DNA of 57,429 nt from Hahella sp. HN01 (GCF_018986435.1 NZ_JAHMIN010000005.1:22175-79603), one strand, 5' to 3'. Counted from the first letter of the stretch, positions 17,304 through 26,350 are shown. The notes: generated from the sequence alone by a model not told the origin. Translations and numbers: made by a program.

Positions 17304-18077
17304 ATGATGACGAAAATTTCTGCTCTGATCAGACTGTCCGTCCGCCTCACATTGCTGTGTTTCGCTTTGGCGGGCGTCTGCCGCGCCGCGGACGACTTAA
17401 ATATGATGACGGAGGACTACGCTCCGCTGAACTTTGCAGAGAACGGTCGTCTGCAAGGCGTATCTGTGGACCTGATGGAAGAGATGCTGCAGATCGCCGG
17501 TTACTCGCAAACCCGCGCAGATATGTTGTTGATGCCCTGGGCGCGCGCCTACACCCATGTGCAGCAAAGCCGCAATGCGGTGCTGTTCGCCATGACCCGC
17601 ACAGAACATCGCGATGGTCTGTTCAAATGGGTGGGGCCGATTATCCCCTCTCATATCGTGATTACCGCTCGCCGCGATAAATCCCTGCGCGTTGCGTCTC
17701 TGCAGGATTTGAAGACGCTGCGCATCGCCACCGTGCGCGACGATATCGGCGAACAGTTGTTACTCAATAACGGCGTACCTGACAGCGCGCTGCGGCGCAC
17801 CTCCAGCCCTCAGGTAGCCCTGGCGATGCTGAGCCTTGGACAGGTGGACGCTTGGGCATACGGCAGGCTGGGCGCAGCCTGGTACATCAAGCAGATGAAA
17901 CTGAAACCGGGTGACTATGAAGAGATCTTTACTTTGAAAGACTCAGATCAGTATTTCGCGTTCAGCCTGCAAACGCCGGATGACGTGGTGCAGCGTTTTC
18001 AGCAGGCGCTGGATCAGCTGAAAAGCAACGGTCGCCATCAGGCCATTGTGAATCAGTATGTGGAAGGGGCGTTGTAA
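17304..18077 (+). CDS. Family-3 extracellular solute-binding protein (amino-acid-binding-like)
   Basis: 257 residues with a cleavable signal peptide (LLCFALAGVCRA, mature from about AADDL). SBP_bac_3 features: an EDYAPLNF start strand, GVSVDLMEEML and PWARAYTHVQ early, then IATVRDDIGEQLLLNNG and YFAFSLQTPDDVV. In Hahella, Shewanella and Pseudomonas many such proteins stand alone without permeases, as here. AAGGGA lies upstream of the ATG pair. It could bind an amino acid or act as a periplasmic sensor; ligand unknown. A second protein of the family is at 22375-23253. Confidence 0.88.
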   Translation: MMTKISALIRLSVRLTLLCFALAGVCRAADDLNMMTEDYAPLNFAENGRLQGVSVDLMEEMLQIAGYSQTRADMLLMPWARAYTHVQQSRNAVLFAMTRTEHRDGLFKWVGPIIPSHIVITARRDKSLRVASLQDLKTLRIATVRDDIGEQLLLNNGVPDSALRRTSSPQVALAMLSLGQVDAWAYGRLGAAWYIKQMKLKPGDYEEIFTLKDSDQYFAFSLQTPDDVVQRFQQALDQLKSNGRHQAIVNQYVEGAL

Positions 18078-18116
18078 ACGCACCCGATGCGTTCGCCGCA
18101 CCGGGCCTATTCGTTT

Positions 18117-19217
18117 TTAACGCTTCAACACCAGTGCGGAGAGGCGCGCCGCCCGCACATGGAAATCAGGCGCGGTGTAAAGAAAGACGCCTGGGCCGCG
18201 ATTGGTGAGGCTCCAGACGAACAGAGACAGGGCGGTGACGCCTAGGGTCGCCAGGGTCGGATACAGCGCGTACCAACCGGTGACCGCCGCACTGCTGTCG
18301 AATACGCCGGCCTTGATCAGCGCCGGCGCCAGCCAGACCCCCGCCATCTCAATAAATATCCGATGCAGCACGTAAATTTGCAGCGTGTTCTTGCCCATCC
18401 AGCGCAACATTTTGAAATCCGCAATGGACTGTGTGAACGCGAACCCCATGACGCTGATGCTCACTAGCAGCAAGCTGGTGAACAGGAAATGCTCCCAATG
18501 CAGTAGTTTCAAGCTCAAGGCCGCCAGTCCAAACACCGCTAGCAGGCCGATACTGCGCAGACTGATGCGGCTGAGCAGAGAAAACAGATGGCGGCCGTAG
18601 AAACAGCCCAGCCCGTAAAACACGCCATTGGCGATGATGCTTTTGGTAGGCCAATCATGGACGAAGTTTTGTCCGATAAAATGACCTGTCAGCAAAACCA
18701 GCATCGCCAGCGGCCAGCGATTGGACATCAGTTTGCAGATGGCGAAATACCAGGGTAGGGCGTAGAGATACCAAAGGCTGCTGGAACCGGTCAGGGTCAG
18801 GGCGATGAACTCCGCCGGATTAGAGGAATACAGCGCGTTGGTGACTTCTGTTAATTGCTTCTCGGAGCCTCCCACCCAGTTCACGATAGTGACTCCCAGC
18901 CATTGCAACTCGCCCCAGAGCACGAATAGAAAGACCAGATTGTAAATTCGCTTTTGCGCCACATCGCGCCATCGATACTGAGTGACGGCGCGGTGTACCA
19001 GAAAGCCGGAGATCATAAAAAACAGCGGCATGCGCAACGGCGCCAGATAGGTGCTCACCAAATGGTGAAAATGTTCAAACTTGACGGCGGTGGAGCTTAA
19101 CTCAACTCCGGGCAAAGCATAGGAAGTAATAATGACGTGGTGAAGCACCACTAACAAAATACAAACGCCCTTTGCCGTATCAATCCAATCTATATTGTTT
19201 TTAGCTTGGTTCTCCAT
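18117..19217 (-). CDS. Acyltransferase family 3 membrane protein
   Basis: 366 residues from ATG 19217, chosen because AAGGA lies 8 nt upstream; an ATG at 19235 has no ribosome site. About ten membrane segments. The N-terminal WIDTAKGVCILLVVLHHV fits the acyltransferase-3 family (conserved His on the first helix), and MPLFFMISGFLVHRA is another family hallmark. Members move acetyl, succinyl or other acyl groups from the cytoplasm to surface sugars or lipids. No polysaccharide genes are adjacent, so the acceptor is unknown. Confidence 0.88.
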   Translation of the reverse strand: MENQAKNNIDWIDTAKGVCILLVVLHHVIITSYALPGVELSSTAVKFEHFHHLVSTYLAPLRMPLFFMISGFLVHRAVTQYRWRDVAQKRIYNLVFLFVLWGELQWLGVTIVNWVGGSEKQLTEVTNALYSSNPAEFIALTLTGSSSLWYLYALPWYFAICKLMSNRWPLAMLVLLTGHFIGQNFVHDWPTKSIIANGVFYGLGCFYGRHLFSLLSRISLRSIGLLAVFGLAALSLKLLHWEHFLFTSLLLVSISVMGFAFTQSIADFKMLRWMGKNTLQIYVLHRIFIEMAGVWLAPALIKAGVFDSSAAVTGWYALYPTLATLGVTALSLFVWSLTNRGPGVFLYTAPDFHVRAARLSALVLKR

Positions 19218-19512
19218 GATGTAATCCTTGTCCATAAATGGCGGTAAAATTGTGAAGATTTGGAAGGTAACAAAAAATTTTCATACGTCATATAAGCCAT
19301 ATATGGCATGTGTTAAAAGGTGAGTAAGTGCCCGCTTTTTTGAGGTTTTAACAAGATAGAAAGTCGTGTTTTGGGCGCTAAAAAATAGTTTCGAAATGAC
19401 GTGAAAAAATGTGGCCGGCTTGGTTTTAAAGCGTGTGCAAGATGCGGTGTTATAACGGTGAAAAGTGCGAATTAAATCAGGGTTGAAGGGACAAAAAATC
19501 GACGAGGTGGAC
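19218..19512. other. AT-rich intergenic region
   Basis: 295 nt between two minus-strand genes, noticeably richer in A/T than the surroundings, with runs of A and T. Probably promoter DNA for the acyltransferase gene; nothing else recognised. Confidence 0.4.
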
Positions 19513-20403
19513 TTAGTTGAGCGCCCGCTCTCTCAGAATATCCACGACTTCCCGCAACGCTGGTTCGATTTGGGTGGGCGCGCTTTGATGGGGCGTCACC
19601 CACACTTTCGGGTGGCTCCATAACGGATGGGTGTCGGACAGGGGTTCCTGTTGGAATACATCCATCATGGCGCCGCGTAAATGGCCGTTGTCCAGGTGCT
19701 CCAGAAGCGCGTTTTCGTCCGTCACCGCACCGCGGGATACGCAAACCACGGCGGCCCCTTGCGGCAGGCGGGAGAGACGGTCCCGGTTCAGGAAGCTCTC
19801 CGTCGCTGAATTATGAGGCAGCATGTTGATGAGAATGTCGCATTGCCCGAGAAATTCATCCAGCGCCGTCTCACCGGCGAAAGTGGCGACGCCGGACAGT
19901 AGCTTGCCGCTGCGCGACCAGCCTGACGTTGGATATCCCAACTGACTCAGGTGTTGGGCGACTGCGCCTCCCAGACTGCCCAGTCCCAGTACGCCGACGC
20001 GGGTCTCCCGATTAGCGCGGTAAGGGCTGTTAGTCAGCCAGACTTTGTCCTGTTGCGCTTGCCGAAACTGGTCGAAGTTGCGTTGGAAATGCAGGACGGC
20101 GTAGGTGGCGTATTCCGACATCGCCTGACGCATGCCAGCGTCCCGCATACGCTCTACCGGTACCCCCGCGGGCAGGCGTAATTGTTGAAGCAGTCCGTCT
20201 ATGCCTGCGCCCAGACCGATGACCAGTTTCAGGTTGCACGCCTGGGTCCAGTCCGTCAGAGTGGGGCGCCAGATAAGCAGAACATCGATCTCTTCGATAG
20301 CGACGTCTTCCGGCGCCAGCAGCTGGAATTCCGGGCTGATGGTTTGAGCGACTCGCCGCCACGCCAGCAGGTCGAATGCGGCGCTGTGAAATACGATGTT
20401 CAT
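19513..20403 (-). CDS. ghrA: Glyoxylate/hydroxypyruvate reductase A-type D-2-hydroxyacid dehydrogenase
   Basis: 296 residues. Rossmann motif GVLGLGSLGGAVAQ (about 137-150), then the catalytic set: Arg in VCVSRGAV, Glu in FQQEPL and His in VTPHQSAPTQ. Length and layout match GhrA, which reduces glyoxylate and hydroxypyruvate with NADPH to glycolate and D-glycerate in the cytoplasm. It is 30 nt downstream of the VOC gene on the same strand, so cotranscription is likely. A divergent LysR regulator of the GcvA type suggests regulation linked to glyoxylate or glycine metabolism (inference). Confidence 0.9.
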   Translation of the reverse strand: MNIVFHSAAFDLLAWRRVAQTISPEFQLLAPEDVAIEEIDVLLIWRPTLTDWTQACNLKLVIGLGAGIDGLLQQLRLPAGVPVERMRDAGMRQAMSEYATYAVLHFQRNFDQFRQAQQDKVWLTNSPYRANRETRVGVLGLGSLGGAVAQHLSQLGYPTSGWSRSGKLLSGVATFAGETALDEFLGQCDILINMLPHNSATESFLNRDRLSRLPQGAAVVCVSRGAVTDENALLEHLDNGHLRGAMMDVFQQEPLSDTHPLWSHPKVWVTPHQSAPTQIEPALREVVDILRERALN

Positions 20404-20433
20404 GAAGATCTCTACCGTTGTTTGGAAGCGGGA

Positions 20434-20847
20434 TCAGGTTCTGAAAATATCTGCGTCGCTGTTGAAGTATTTAAACTCCAGCACGTTGCCGGACGGATCG
20501 CTGACAAAGAAGGTGCCTTGCTCACCGGGTTCGCCGACGAAACGGATTTTCGGCGCCAGCAGGAAGGTGTCGCAGCGTTCGGTAATGCGATCGCGCACTG
20601 TTTCCCATTCGCTTTTATCCAGAATAACGCCGAAATGCGGCACGCGGATGCTGTCGCCGTCAACGGCGTTGCGGCCGGCGTCTTCCTGAGGGCTTTCCAC
20701 GAGATGGGCAGTAATCTGGTGGCCGAAGAAGTCAAAGTCGATCCAGCGCTCCGCGGTACGACCGATAGCGCAGCCGAAACGATCCACATAAAAGGCGCGG
20801 GCGGCGTCCAGATTCGTCACGGGAAAGGCCAGATGAAACGGCCGCAT
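20434..20847 (-). CDS. VOC family (glyoxalase/bleomycin-resistance-like) protein
   Basis: 137 residues with the two-repeat beta-alpha-beta-beta-beta fold: MRPFHLAFPVTNLDAARAFY at the start, HFGVILDKSEW in the middle and SDPSGNVLEFKYF near the end. Possible metal ligands are His5, His in QITAHLVE and Glu in LEFKYF. These enzymes include glyoxalase-like, dioxygenase-like and resistance proteins; this one is probably a small-molecule enzyme. It leads a likely operon with ghrA and faces a LysR gene across a perfect inverted repeat. Confidence 0.88.
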   Translation of the reverse strand: MRPFHLAFPVTNLDAARAFYVDRFGCAIGRTAERWIDFDFFGHQITAHLVESPQEDAGRNAVDGDSIRVPHFGVILDKSEWETVRDRITERCDTFLLAPKIRFVGEPGEQGTFFVSDPSGNVLEFKYFNSDADIFRT

Positions 20848-20864
20848 ACATACCTCCTGAAATA

Positions 20865-20895
20865 AGTGATAATTGAGCTGTGTGCAATTATCACT
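20865..20895. promoter_or_regulatory. Inverted repeat, candidate LysR operator
   Basis: AGTGATAATTG, 9-nt spacer, CAATTATCACT: perfect 11-bp arms in the 104-nt region between the divergent VOC-ghrA pair and the LysR gene. LysR-type regulators typically bind such dyads (T-N11-A core) next to their own gene. Confidence 0.72.
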
Positions 20896-20951
20896 GTGAA
20901 ATTAACGATTAAAAAGCGATATTAACTCAATTTGGTTGAGATTTTCGCACT

Positions 20952-21908
20952 ATGCGGATGCTGCCTCCCTTAAACGCGGTGCGTACGTTTGAATGCGCCG
21001 CCCGTCACCTCAGTTTCACCAAGGCCGCAGAAGAACTCTGTGTGACGCCCGGAGCCGTGAGCCGCGCTATCGCCGGGCTGGAGGAACGTCTGCAAACGCC
21101 GTTGTTCAGTCAGCACAAGCGCCGCCTGCAACTTACCGCCGCCGGACGCGCCTATCTGTTTCATGTCACACAGGCGTTGGATCGCCTGTCACTGGGCACA
21201 GATGAATTGCTGCAACATCGGGGCGAGGGCGGTCTGCTGACGATCGGCGCGTTGCCGACGTTGGGTTCCCGATGGTTGATTCCCAAGTTGCAGGATTTTC
21301 AGCGGCGTTATCCCAATATCTCGGTCGAAGTGAAGACGACGCCTTCCGATTTCTCCAAGGCGTTCACCGAATTGGACCTGAATGAACATGGTTTGGATGT
21401 GGCGCTGTATATCGGTCAGGGCGACTGGTCCGGCGTGCGGAGACATAAACTGTTCCAGGAGCGACTGCTGCCGGTGGCGGCGCCATCGCTGCGTGAGGAA
21501 CTGGAGGCCTTGGGACGGGGCGAAGCTGACCCGGGTCGCCTGTTGTTGCATTCCACCCGGCCTCATGTGTGGGCTCACTGGTTCGAGGCGCAGGGCTTTG
21601 ATTTCACTACGCCGACCTGGCGCGCCCGCTTTGAACATTACTACATGGTGATCGAGGCAGCGATGCATGGACTGGGCGTCGCCTTGCTGCCGGAAGTGCT
21701 GGTGGCGCAGGAACTACGCTCCGGCGCGCTGCTGGCGTTGAGTGAACGGAACTTGCCGCAAGCGGAAAACTACTATTTATTGCATCACCCGGCGCGTAGT
21801 GAGGAAAATAAAATCCGGGCGTTTAGGGACTGGTTGATGCGGACGGAATGCGCGAGAGAAAACCCCGTATTAAAGGGCAAACCTGCCGATGTGGAAAAGG
21901 ATGGCTGA
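20952..21908 (+). CDS. LysR family regulator, GcvA-like
   Basis: 318 residues. N-terminal winged helix PPLNAVRTFECAARHLSF, then FTKAAEELCVTPGAVSRAIAGLE (helix-turn-helix about 20-45) with the LF and LTAAGRAY signature. The C-terminal sensor (about 95-300) carries TIGALPTLGSRWLIPKL and is GcvA/AmpR-like. Regulators of this type control glycine-cleavage or related genes when bound to a small molecule. It is divergent from VOC-ghrA, and the dyad at 20865 sits between them. A second in-frame ATG is at 20958. Its stop overlaps the next start by 1 nt (TGATG). Confidence 0.92.
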   Translation: MRMLPPLNAVRTFECAARHLSFTKAAEELCVTPGAVSRAIAGLEERLQTPLFSQHKRRLQLTAAGRAYLFHVTQALDRLSLGTDELLQHRGEGGLLTIGALPTLGSRWLIPKLQDFQRRYPNISVEVKTTPSDFSKAFTELDLNEHGLDVALYIGQGDWSGVRRHKLFQERLLPVAAPSLREELEALGRGEADPGRLLLHSTRPHVWAHWFEAQGFDFTTPTWRARFEHYYMVIEAAMHGLGVALLPEVLVAQELRSGALLALSERNLPQAENYYLLHHPARSEENKIRAFRDWLMRTECARENPVLKGKPADVEKDG

Positions 21909-22381
21909 TGAAAAACGTAGCGCTAAAAGGTTTAAAGGTGTTGCTGGGCTTACTGTGTATTCTCCCTACGACGATGATGTATATCTTTGGGTTTTCATTA
22001 GTGTTCTGGCATTCGATACGGAATGAACAGGGGGTGGATTTTGGCATTATGATCTTTTTCGCAGTGACCGGTCTCGGGTTACTGTCATTAGTATGGTTAT
22101 GGATACGGCGCCCAAGTTATGTTCTGAGAAGTGTTCCGATATGGATATGGCTGGGTTTGATTGCTGGAAATGGTGTTTTTATTTATATGCTTGGCGACAC
22201 AGGCGGGCGGTCTTATCAACACTCCTTGGTTGGTCGGCTCATGGCGGGTGACTTTGACGTGCTGGTAGGGTTCTGGGTCGCAGGCGGTGGTCCCGCGCTG
22301 TTCTCATGGTATTTGCTGTATAAGGTTTACAGGCAGGGAGTGCGTCTATCTTCACAGGAGGGGACAGTCCCTCCTCAGTGA
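21908..22381 (+). CDS. Small integral membrane protein, function unknown
   Basis: 157 residues from the ATG that overlaps the LysR stop (TGATG), which suggests translational coupling. Four or so hydrophobic helices (about 7-31, 41-60, 71-92, 110-140) and a polar tail (QEGTVPPQ). The open frame extends 60 nt upstream inside lysR, but those residues are basic and polar. No family recognised. Its end overlaps the convergent solute-binding gene by 7 nt. Confidence 0.7.
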   Translation: MKNVALKGLKVLLGLLCILPTTMMYIFGFSLVFWHSIRNEQGVDFGIMIFFAVTGLGLLSLVWLWIRRPSYVLRSVPIWIWLGLIAGNGVFIYMLGDTGGRSYQHSLVGRLMAGDFDVLVGFWVAGGGPALFSWYLLYKVYRQGVRLSSQEGTVPPQ

Positions 22382-23253
22382 GCGGGGATCAGTCGACGGC
22401 TTTCCAGCTCCCCTTCGTATTCCAAGACCTCCCGGAAGCCGTGACGAGTATAAATATCCTGCAGGGTTCCGTCTTTTTTCACGGCTTTCAAGCCGGCGTT
22501 GAAAGCCGCCAGCTGGTCTTCATAGTCGGGCGCCTTTTTGGAAAACACCACGTACAGGAATTTGACCTCCAGGGGCGGCTCCAGAAAACGGAGGTCGCGC
22601 AGGTATTGCGGGTAGTTTTTTTCCAGCAGGTAGCGGGCGACGAATTTGTCGATGAAGATGAGTTGCACTCGGTTATAGAAGAGACGCTGTAAATTGGTGA
22701 GGTCGTCGACGACGTCTTCCTTGTACAGGAAGGACGCGCTGTCAAAGGTGTCGGTGTTGATATAGCCGCGCACCACGCCGAATTTATACTGAGACAGCGC
22801 CTGTAACGCCTCAAGCTGATTTCTTCTGGGGTCCACGCTGAACTGGATGCCGCTGTCGTTGCGTACGTAAAAGCCTACAGGGCCGCCGAGAAAGGGGTCG
22901 GAGTAAACGAAATCCTCCAGGCGGGAGGAGGAGTAATATTCCGGGAACAGCGCGTCCATTTCCCCTCGTTCGGTCATGTCCAGCGCCCGCGCCCAGGGCA
23001 GGAATTTGACGTTGGGCGTGTAGCCGCCGCGTTTGAACGCTTCCGTCACCAGTTCGTAGACGAATCCAAAATTGCGCATCTCTTCGCCGACATAGGGCTC
23101 CCAGTTGAGTGTGGCCAATATGGTCGTCGGTCGTTGCGCCGCCATGACGGACGAAGACGGGAGCAGCAGGAGGGACAGCGTCAGCACGGCGATCGCGCGG
23201 CGCGCTGATCCTGATTGCAGTGGGAGCCGTATCCAGTGAAAACGCCGTATCAT
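22375..23253 (-). CDS. Family-3 extracellular solute-binding protein
   Basis: 292 residues with an N-terminal signal (AIAVLTLSLLLLPSSSVMA, cleaved near AAQRP). Family features: a first strand LNWEPYVGEEM, EAFKRGGYTPNVKFLPWARALDM, DALFPEYYSS, FGVVRGYINTDTF and NAGLKAVKKDGTLQDIYTRHG at the end. No permease or ATPase gene is nearby, as with the similar gene at 17304. It may bind an amino acid or sense a ligand in the periplasm. Confidence 0.88.
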   Translation of the reverse strand: MIRRFHWIRLPLQSGSARRAIAVLTLSLLLLPSSSVMAAQRPTTILATLNWEPYVGEEMRNFGFVYELVTEAFKRGGYTPNVKFLPWARALDMTERGEMDALFPEYYSSSRLEDFVYSDPFLGGPVGFYVRNDSGIQFSVDPRRNQLEALQALSQYKFGVVRGYINTDTFDSASFLYKEDVVDDLTNLQRLFYNRVQLIFIDKFVARYLLEKNYPQYLRDLRFLEPPLEVKFLYVVFSKKAPDYEDQLAAFNAGLKAVKKDGTLQDIYTRHGFREVLEYEGELESRRLIPAH

Positions 23254-23421
23254 CGGATTTCCGTCGTGGTGTTTTGATTTACGGGTGCGTTTTAAAGCTT
23301 AGGTGAGTCCGCCGTATTTGGCCAAAATCGGCGTCTCCCGTCGGCCTGCGTCGATGTGAGAAGACCGGACGGCGAGCAGCGGCCATCCGATCGGCTATGC
23401 TTGTTTGAGAGGTAGTAAACG

Positions 23422-23877
23422 ATGAATGTAGTATTGCGACCGGCCACGGCGGCTGACGCCGATACCGTGACTGATATTATGCTGGCGTCGCGAAAGAAGT
23501 TTCTGGCTTATGCTCCTATGGCCCACTCGGAACGGGAAGTCCGTGGTTGGGTGCGATATCTGTTGCTTCCCCGCGAGTCCGTGACGCTCGCCGTGGCGGA
23601 TGAGCGCATCGCCGGATTTCTCTCGCTGGACAAAGGCGACCGCCTGACCTGGCTGACTCAGTTTTATCTCGCACCTGACTTTGTCGGACGCGGCATTGGC
23701 ACCCAGCTGTTGACCCATGCGTTGTCGCTGGCGTCGAAGCCGGTCAGGCTGCATTGTTTTCAGCAAAACCAGGACGCACGCCGCTTCTATGAACGCCACG
23801 GGTTTGTCCCAGTGCGCTTTACTGACGGCTCCGGCAATGAAGAGCGTTGTCCCGACGTCCTTTATGAATTGGCGTAG
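23422..23877 (+). CDS. GNAT family N-acetyltransferase
   Basis: 151 residues with GAGG at the right distance upstream. Fold marks: VLRPATAADADTVTDIML at the N-terminus, QFYLAPDFVGRGIGTQLLTHAL (acetyl-CoA loop, R/Q-x-x-G-x-G/A as GRGIGT) and a C-terminal ARRFYERHGFVPV. It transfers an acetyl group from acetyl-CoA to an amine; the substrate cannot be predicted. Its stop is 8 nt from the end of the convergent zinc-ribbon gene. Confidence 0.92.
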   Translation: MNVVLRPATAADADTVTDIMLASRKKFLAYAPMAHSEREVRGWVRYLLLPRESVTLAVADERIAGFLSLDKGDRLTWLTQFYLAPDFVGRGIGTQLLTHALSLASKPVRLHCFQQNQDARRFYERHGFVPVRFTDGSGNEERCPDVLYELA

Positions 23878-23885
23878 CCGCGGCG

Positions 23886-24650
23886 TTATTCCTGTTCGCG
23901 CATCAGAAGATACTGGCTGTACAGCACCACGCCGCCCCAGACGACTGCGACAATCATGATCAATGAACCCAGTAAATGGGCACCTTGGGCGATGCCATGG
24001 TCGAAGCGCAGCAGTCCGGTTTCCGTGAGCAGGTACTCCCAGTCATGGAAGCCGTATGGGGAGGAGTGGCCGAAGTTGCCGCCCAGCAATGGCAGTTGTC
24101 CCGCGCGCGCGTCGTTGATGTAGGGCGCCAGATCGAGAAAGTTTTCTCCGAACCACCAGGCGCACACGGCGGCCCCAAAGGTGTTGTGATGTTTGAACAG
24201 CAGAACGCCAAAACAGATGGCGGGCATGATCAACTGGCCCAAACTGCCTCCCAGGGAAGCGATGAACTGCCCCAAGGGACGAAAAATCACATGCCCGGCT
24301 TCGTGAAAAGGCAGATTAATCAGGTGAAGAAAGGATTCGCCCGCCGCATTGGACGCGATGGAGGAGGTCATCAACCACAGTCCCCAGAGCGCCAGCGCCG
24401 CCAACAGCAGCGCGCGTCCGCCGACGGAAATGGGATCGGGAGAGGCGTCGCCGGGATATAGCAAAATTTCCCGCCAGGAAACTTTCTCTTCCGCTTCTTC
24501 CGTTTCCTGCTCGGGTTCCTGCGCGGGATGTGGGCTGTCATGGGCCTGTTGCGGCGGGTGATATTTCAAATATTTTGCGAATACGATGCCGCAGCTTTCG
24601 CAGTCGACGTTGCTATCCCTCTGTTCAAACCCACACTTGGGACATTTCAT
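23886..24650 (-). CDS. Zinc-ribbon membrane protein with HEAGH metalloprotease-like motif
   Basis: 254 residues from ATG 24650. An N-terminal zinc ribbon (Cys3, Cys6, Cys17, Cys20) is followed by a Glu/Gln/Pro-rich linker (about 32-57) and about five membrane helices. NLPFHEAGHVIF holds the zinc-peptidase motif H-E-x-x-H (His116, Glu117, His120) beside a membrane helix, as in the M50 site-2 protease group. Later acidic/histidine sites (FHDWEY, FDHGIAQGAH) could give a third ligand but I see no standard NPDG motif. The upstream frame extension to 24776 is less likely because the ribbon begins at this ATG. Intramembrane proteolysis is inferred. Confidence 0.75.
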   Translation of the reverse strand: MKCPKCGFEQRDSNVDCESCGIVFAKYLKYHPPQQAHDSPHPAQEPEQETEEAEEKVSWREILLYPGDASPDPISVGGRALLLAALALWGLWLMTSSIASNAAGESFLHLINLPFHEAGHVIFRPLGQFIASLGGSLGQLIMPAICFGVLLFKHHNTFGAAVCAWWFGENFLDLAPYINDARAGQLPLLGGNFGHSSPYGFHDWEYLLTETGLLRFDHGIAQGAHLLGSLIMIVAVVWGGVVLYSQYLLMREQE

Positions 24651-24793
24651 ATACTGGCGTGATCTTTTCGTAAATAGGTTTTGTGATTCTAGGTCAGCAG
24701 AGATCCGAAGCAAGCGCCAGGGCGTAATCATGACAACCCGTTCGCAACACGCAGGCGAGGGGGCTTCATCGGTCAAGCCAGGTAGAGTGCATC

Positions 24794-26350
24794 ATGCCCG
24801 CCCATGTTCATACGCTGAGGTTGTTGCTCGGCGATCAGCTCAACGCCGCCCACAGTTGGTTTCGGGAAACAGATCCGGGCGTCCTTTACGTGATTGCGGA
24901 GCTGCCTCAGGAAGTCGATTATGTCGTGCATCATGTGCAGAAAATCTGCGCCTTCTTCGCCTCTATGCAGGCATTTGCCGATGCCCTGCGGAAGGCCGGC
25001 CATGACGTGCTGCATCTGACCCTGGATGACACACAAGAGTTCGCCGATTTGCCAGCGCTATTGAAGCATCTGTGCGAGCGTCATCAAGTGCGCTGCTTTG
25101 AGTATCAGCGCCCGGACGAATACCGTCTGTTGCAGCAGATGGAACGACTGCAATTAGGAGAGCGGATTGAAATCGCGCAGGCGGACACGGAGCACTTTCT
25201 ACTGCCTTTTGCGGAGATCTCCGATCATTTTGTGCGCGGCGAGCATCTCACCATGGAGAATTTTTATCGGCGCATGCGCAAGCGCTTTGACATTCTGATG
25301 CAGAACGGCGCGCCCTTGGGCGGCAAGTGGAATTTCGACAGCGAAAATCGCAATAAAATCAAAGCGGAGCAGTTGGCGGATATCCCCGATCCCCTGTGTT
25401 TCGATAATGATGTCAGCGCCATTCTCGAACGTCTGCGGCGACATGGGGCGAAGACCTTCGGCGTCGCCCATGAGCGTTTGCTGTGGCCGGTGACGCGGCG
25501 TCAGGCGCAGCAATTGCTGCAACACTTTTGCGAACGGTGTCTGCCTCAGTTCGGGCGCTATCAGGACGCCATGACCGACGCGGTGGAGGCGCAGTGGAGT
25601 TTGTATCACTCCCGGCTGTCATTCGCCTTGAATACCAAAATGTTGCATCCCATGCAGGTGATCCGCGCGGCGCTGGAACGTTATGAGCAGGCTAATGGAG
25701 ACATCAGCCTGCCTCAGATCGAGGGCTTTGTGCGGCAGATTCTCGGTTGGCGTGAATACGTGCGCGGCGTTTACTGGGCGAATATGCCGGAATACATGCA
25801 AAGCAACGCGCTTGACGCAGGAAGACGCCTTCCCAGTTACTTCTGGGACGGCGACACCCATATGCGTTGCGTCAGCAAGGTGGTCGGGCAGTCGCTGCAA
25901 TACGCCTACGCCCATCATATCCAACGTCTGATGGTGACAGGTAACTTCTGCCTGTTGACCGGGATCGATCCGGATCAGGTGGATGAATGGTATCTGGGCG
26001 TTTACGTAGACGCCATCGAATGGGTGGAAGCCCCCAACACCCGCGGCATGAGCCAGTTCGCCGACGGTGGTCTGATCGCCACTAAACCCTACGTCAGCGG
26101 CGGCGCATATATTCAGCGCATGAGCGATTACTGCAAAGGGTGCCGTTACGACGTCAAAGCCAAGACCGGCGCCAACGCCTGCCCCTTCAATAGCTTGTAC
26201 TGGCGCTTTATTGAGCGGCATCGGGAACAGCTTCAGCATAACCCTCGGCTCGCCATGATCTACCGGACCTGGGAGCGTTTCTCGCAAGACCAGCGACGTG
26301 AGATCCTGGCGCAGGCGGAGGATTATCTGGAGCGGATCGAATCCCTGTGA
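24794..26350 (+). CDS. FeS-dependent prokaryotic (6-4)-type photolyase/cryptochrome (deoxyribodipyrimidine photolyase-related)
   Basis: 518 residues. N-terminal LRLLLGDQLNAAHSW is diagnostic of the FeS-BCP group, whose known members repair (6-4) photoproducts with FAD and a lumazine cofactor. Four cysteines, Cys359, Cys447, Cys450 and Cys463, have the same spacing (88, 3, 13) as the [4Fe-4S] ligands known from Agrobacterium PhrB. FAD-site regions include GKWNFDSENRNK and MVTGNFCLLTG. Located in the cytoplasm, light-driven DNA repair. AGGTAGAG precedes the ATG. The stop directly abuts the convergent membrane-protein gene. Confidence 0.93.
   Translation: MPAHVHTLRLLLGDQLNAAHSWFRETDPGVLYVIAELPQEVDYVVHHVQKICAFFASMQAFADALRKAGHDVLHLTLDDTQEFADLPALLKHLCERHQVRCFEYQRPDEYRLLQQMERLQLGERIEIAQADTEHFLLPFAEISDHFVRGEHLTMENFYRRMRKRFDILMQNGAPLGGKWNFDSENRNKIKAEQLADIPDPLCFDNDVSAILERLRRHGAKTFGVAHERLLWPVTRRQAQQLLQHFCERCLPQFGRYQDAMTDAVEAQWSLYHSRLSFALNTKMLHPMQVIRAALERYEQANGDISLPQIEGFVRQILGWREYVRGVYWANMPEYMQSNALDAGRRLPSYFWDGDTHMRCVSKVVGQSLQYAYAHHIQRLMVTGNFCLLTGIDPDQVDEWYLGVYVDAIEWVEAPNTRGMSQFADGGLIATKPYVSGGAYIQRMSDYCKGCRYDVKAKTGANACPFNSLYWRFIERHREQLQHNPRLAMIYRTWERFSQDQRREILAQAEDYLERIESL

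Noticed and set aside
22357-22375. GGAGGGGAC-A-GTCCCTCC near the convergent ends
   Set aside because: Imperfect stem inside coding sequence without a T-run; not strong enough to call a terminator.
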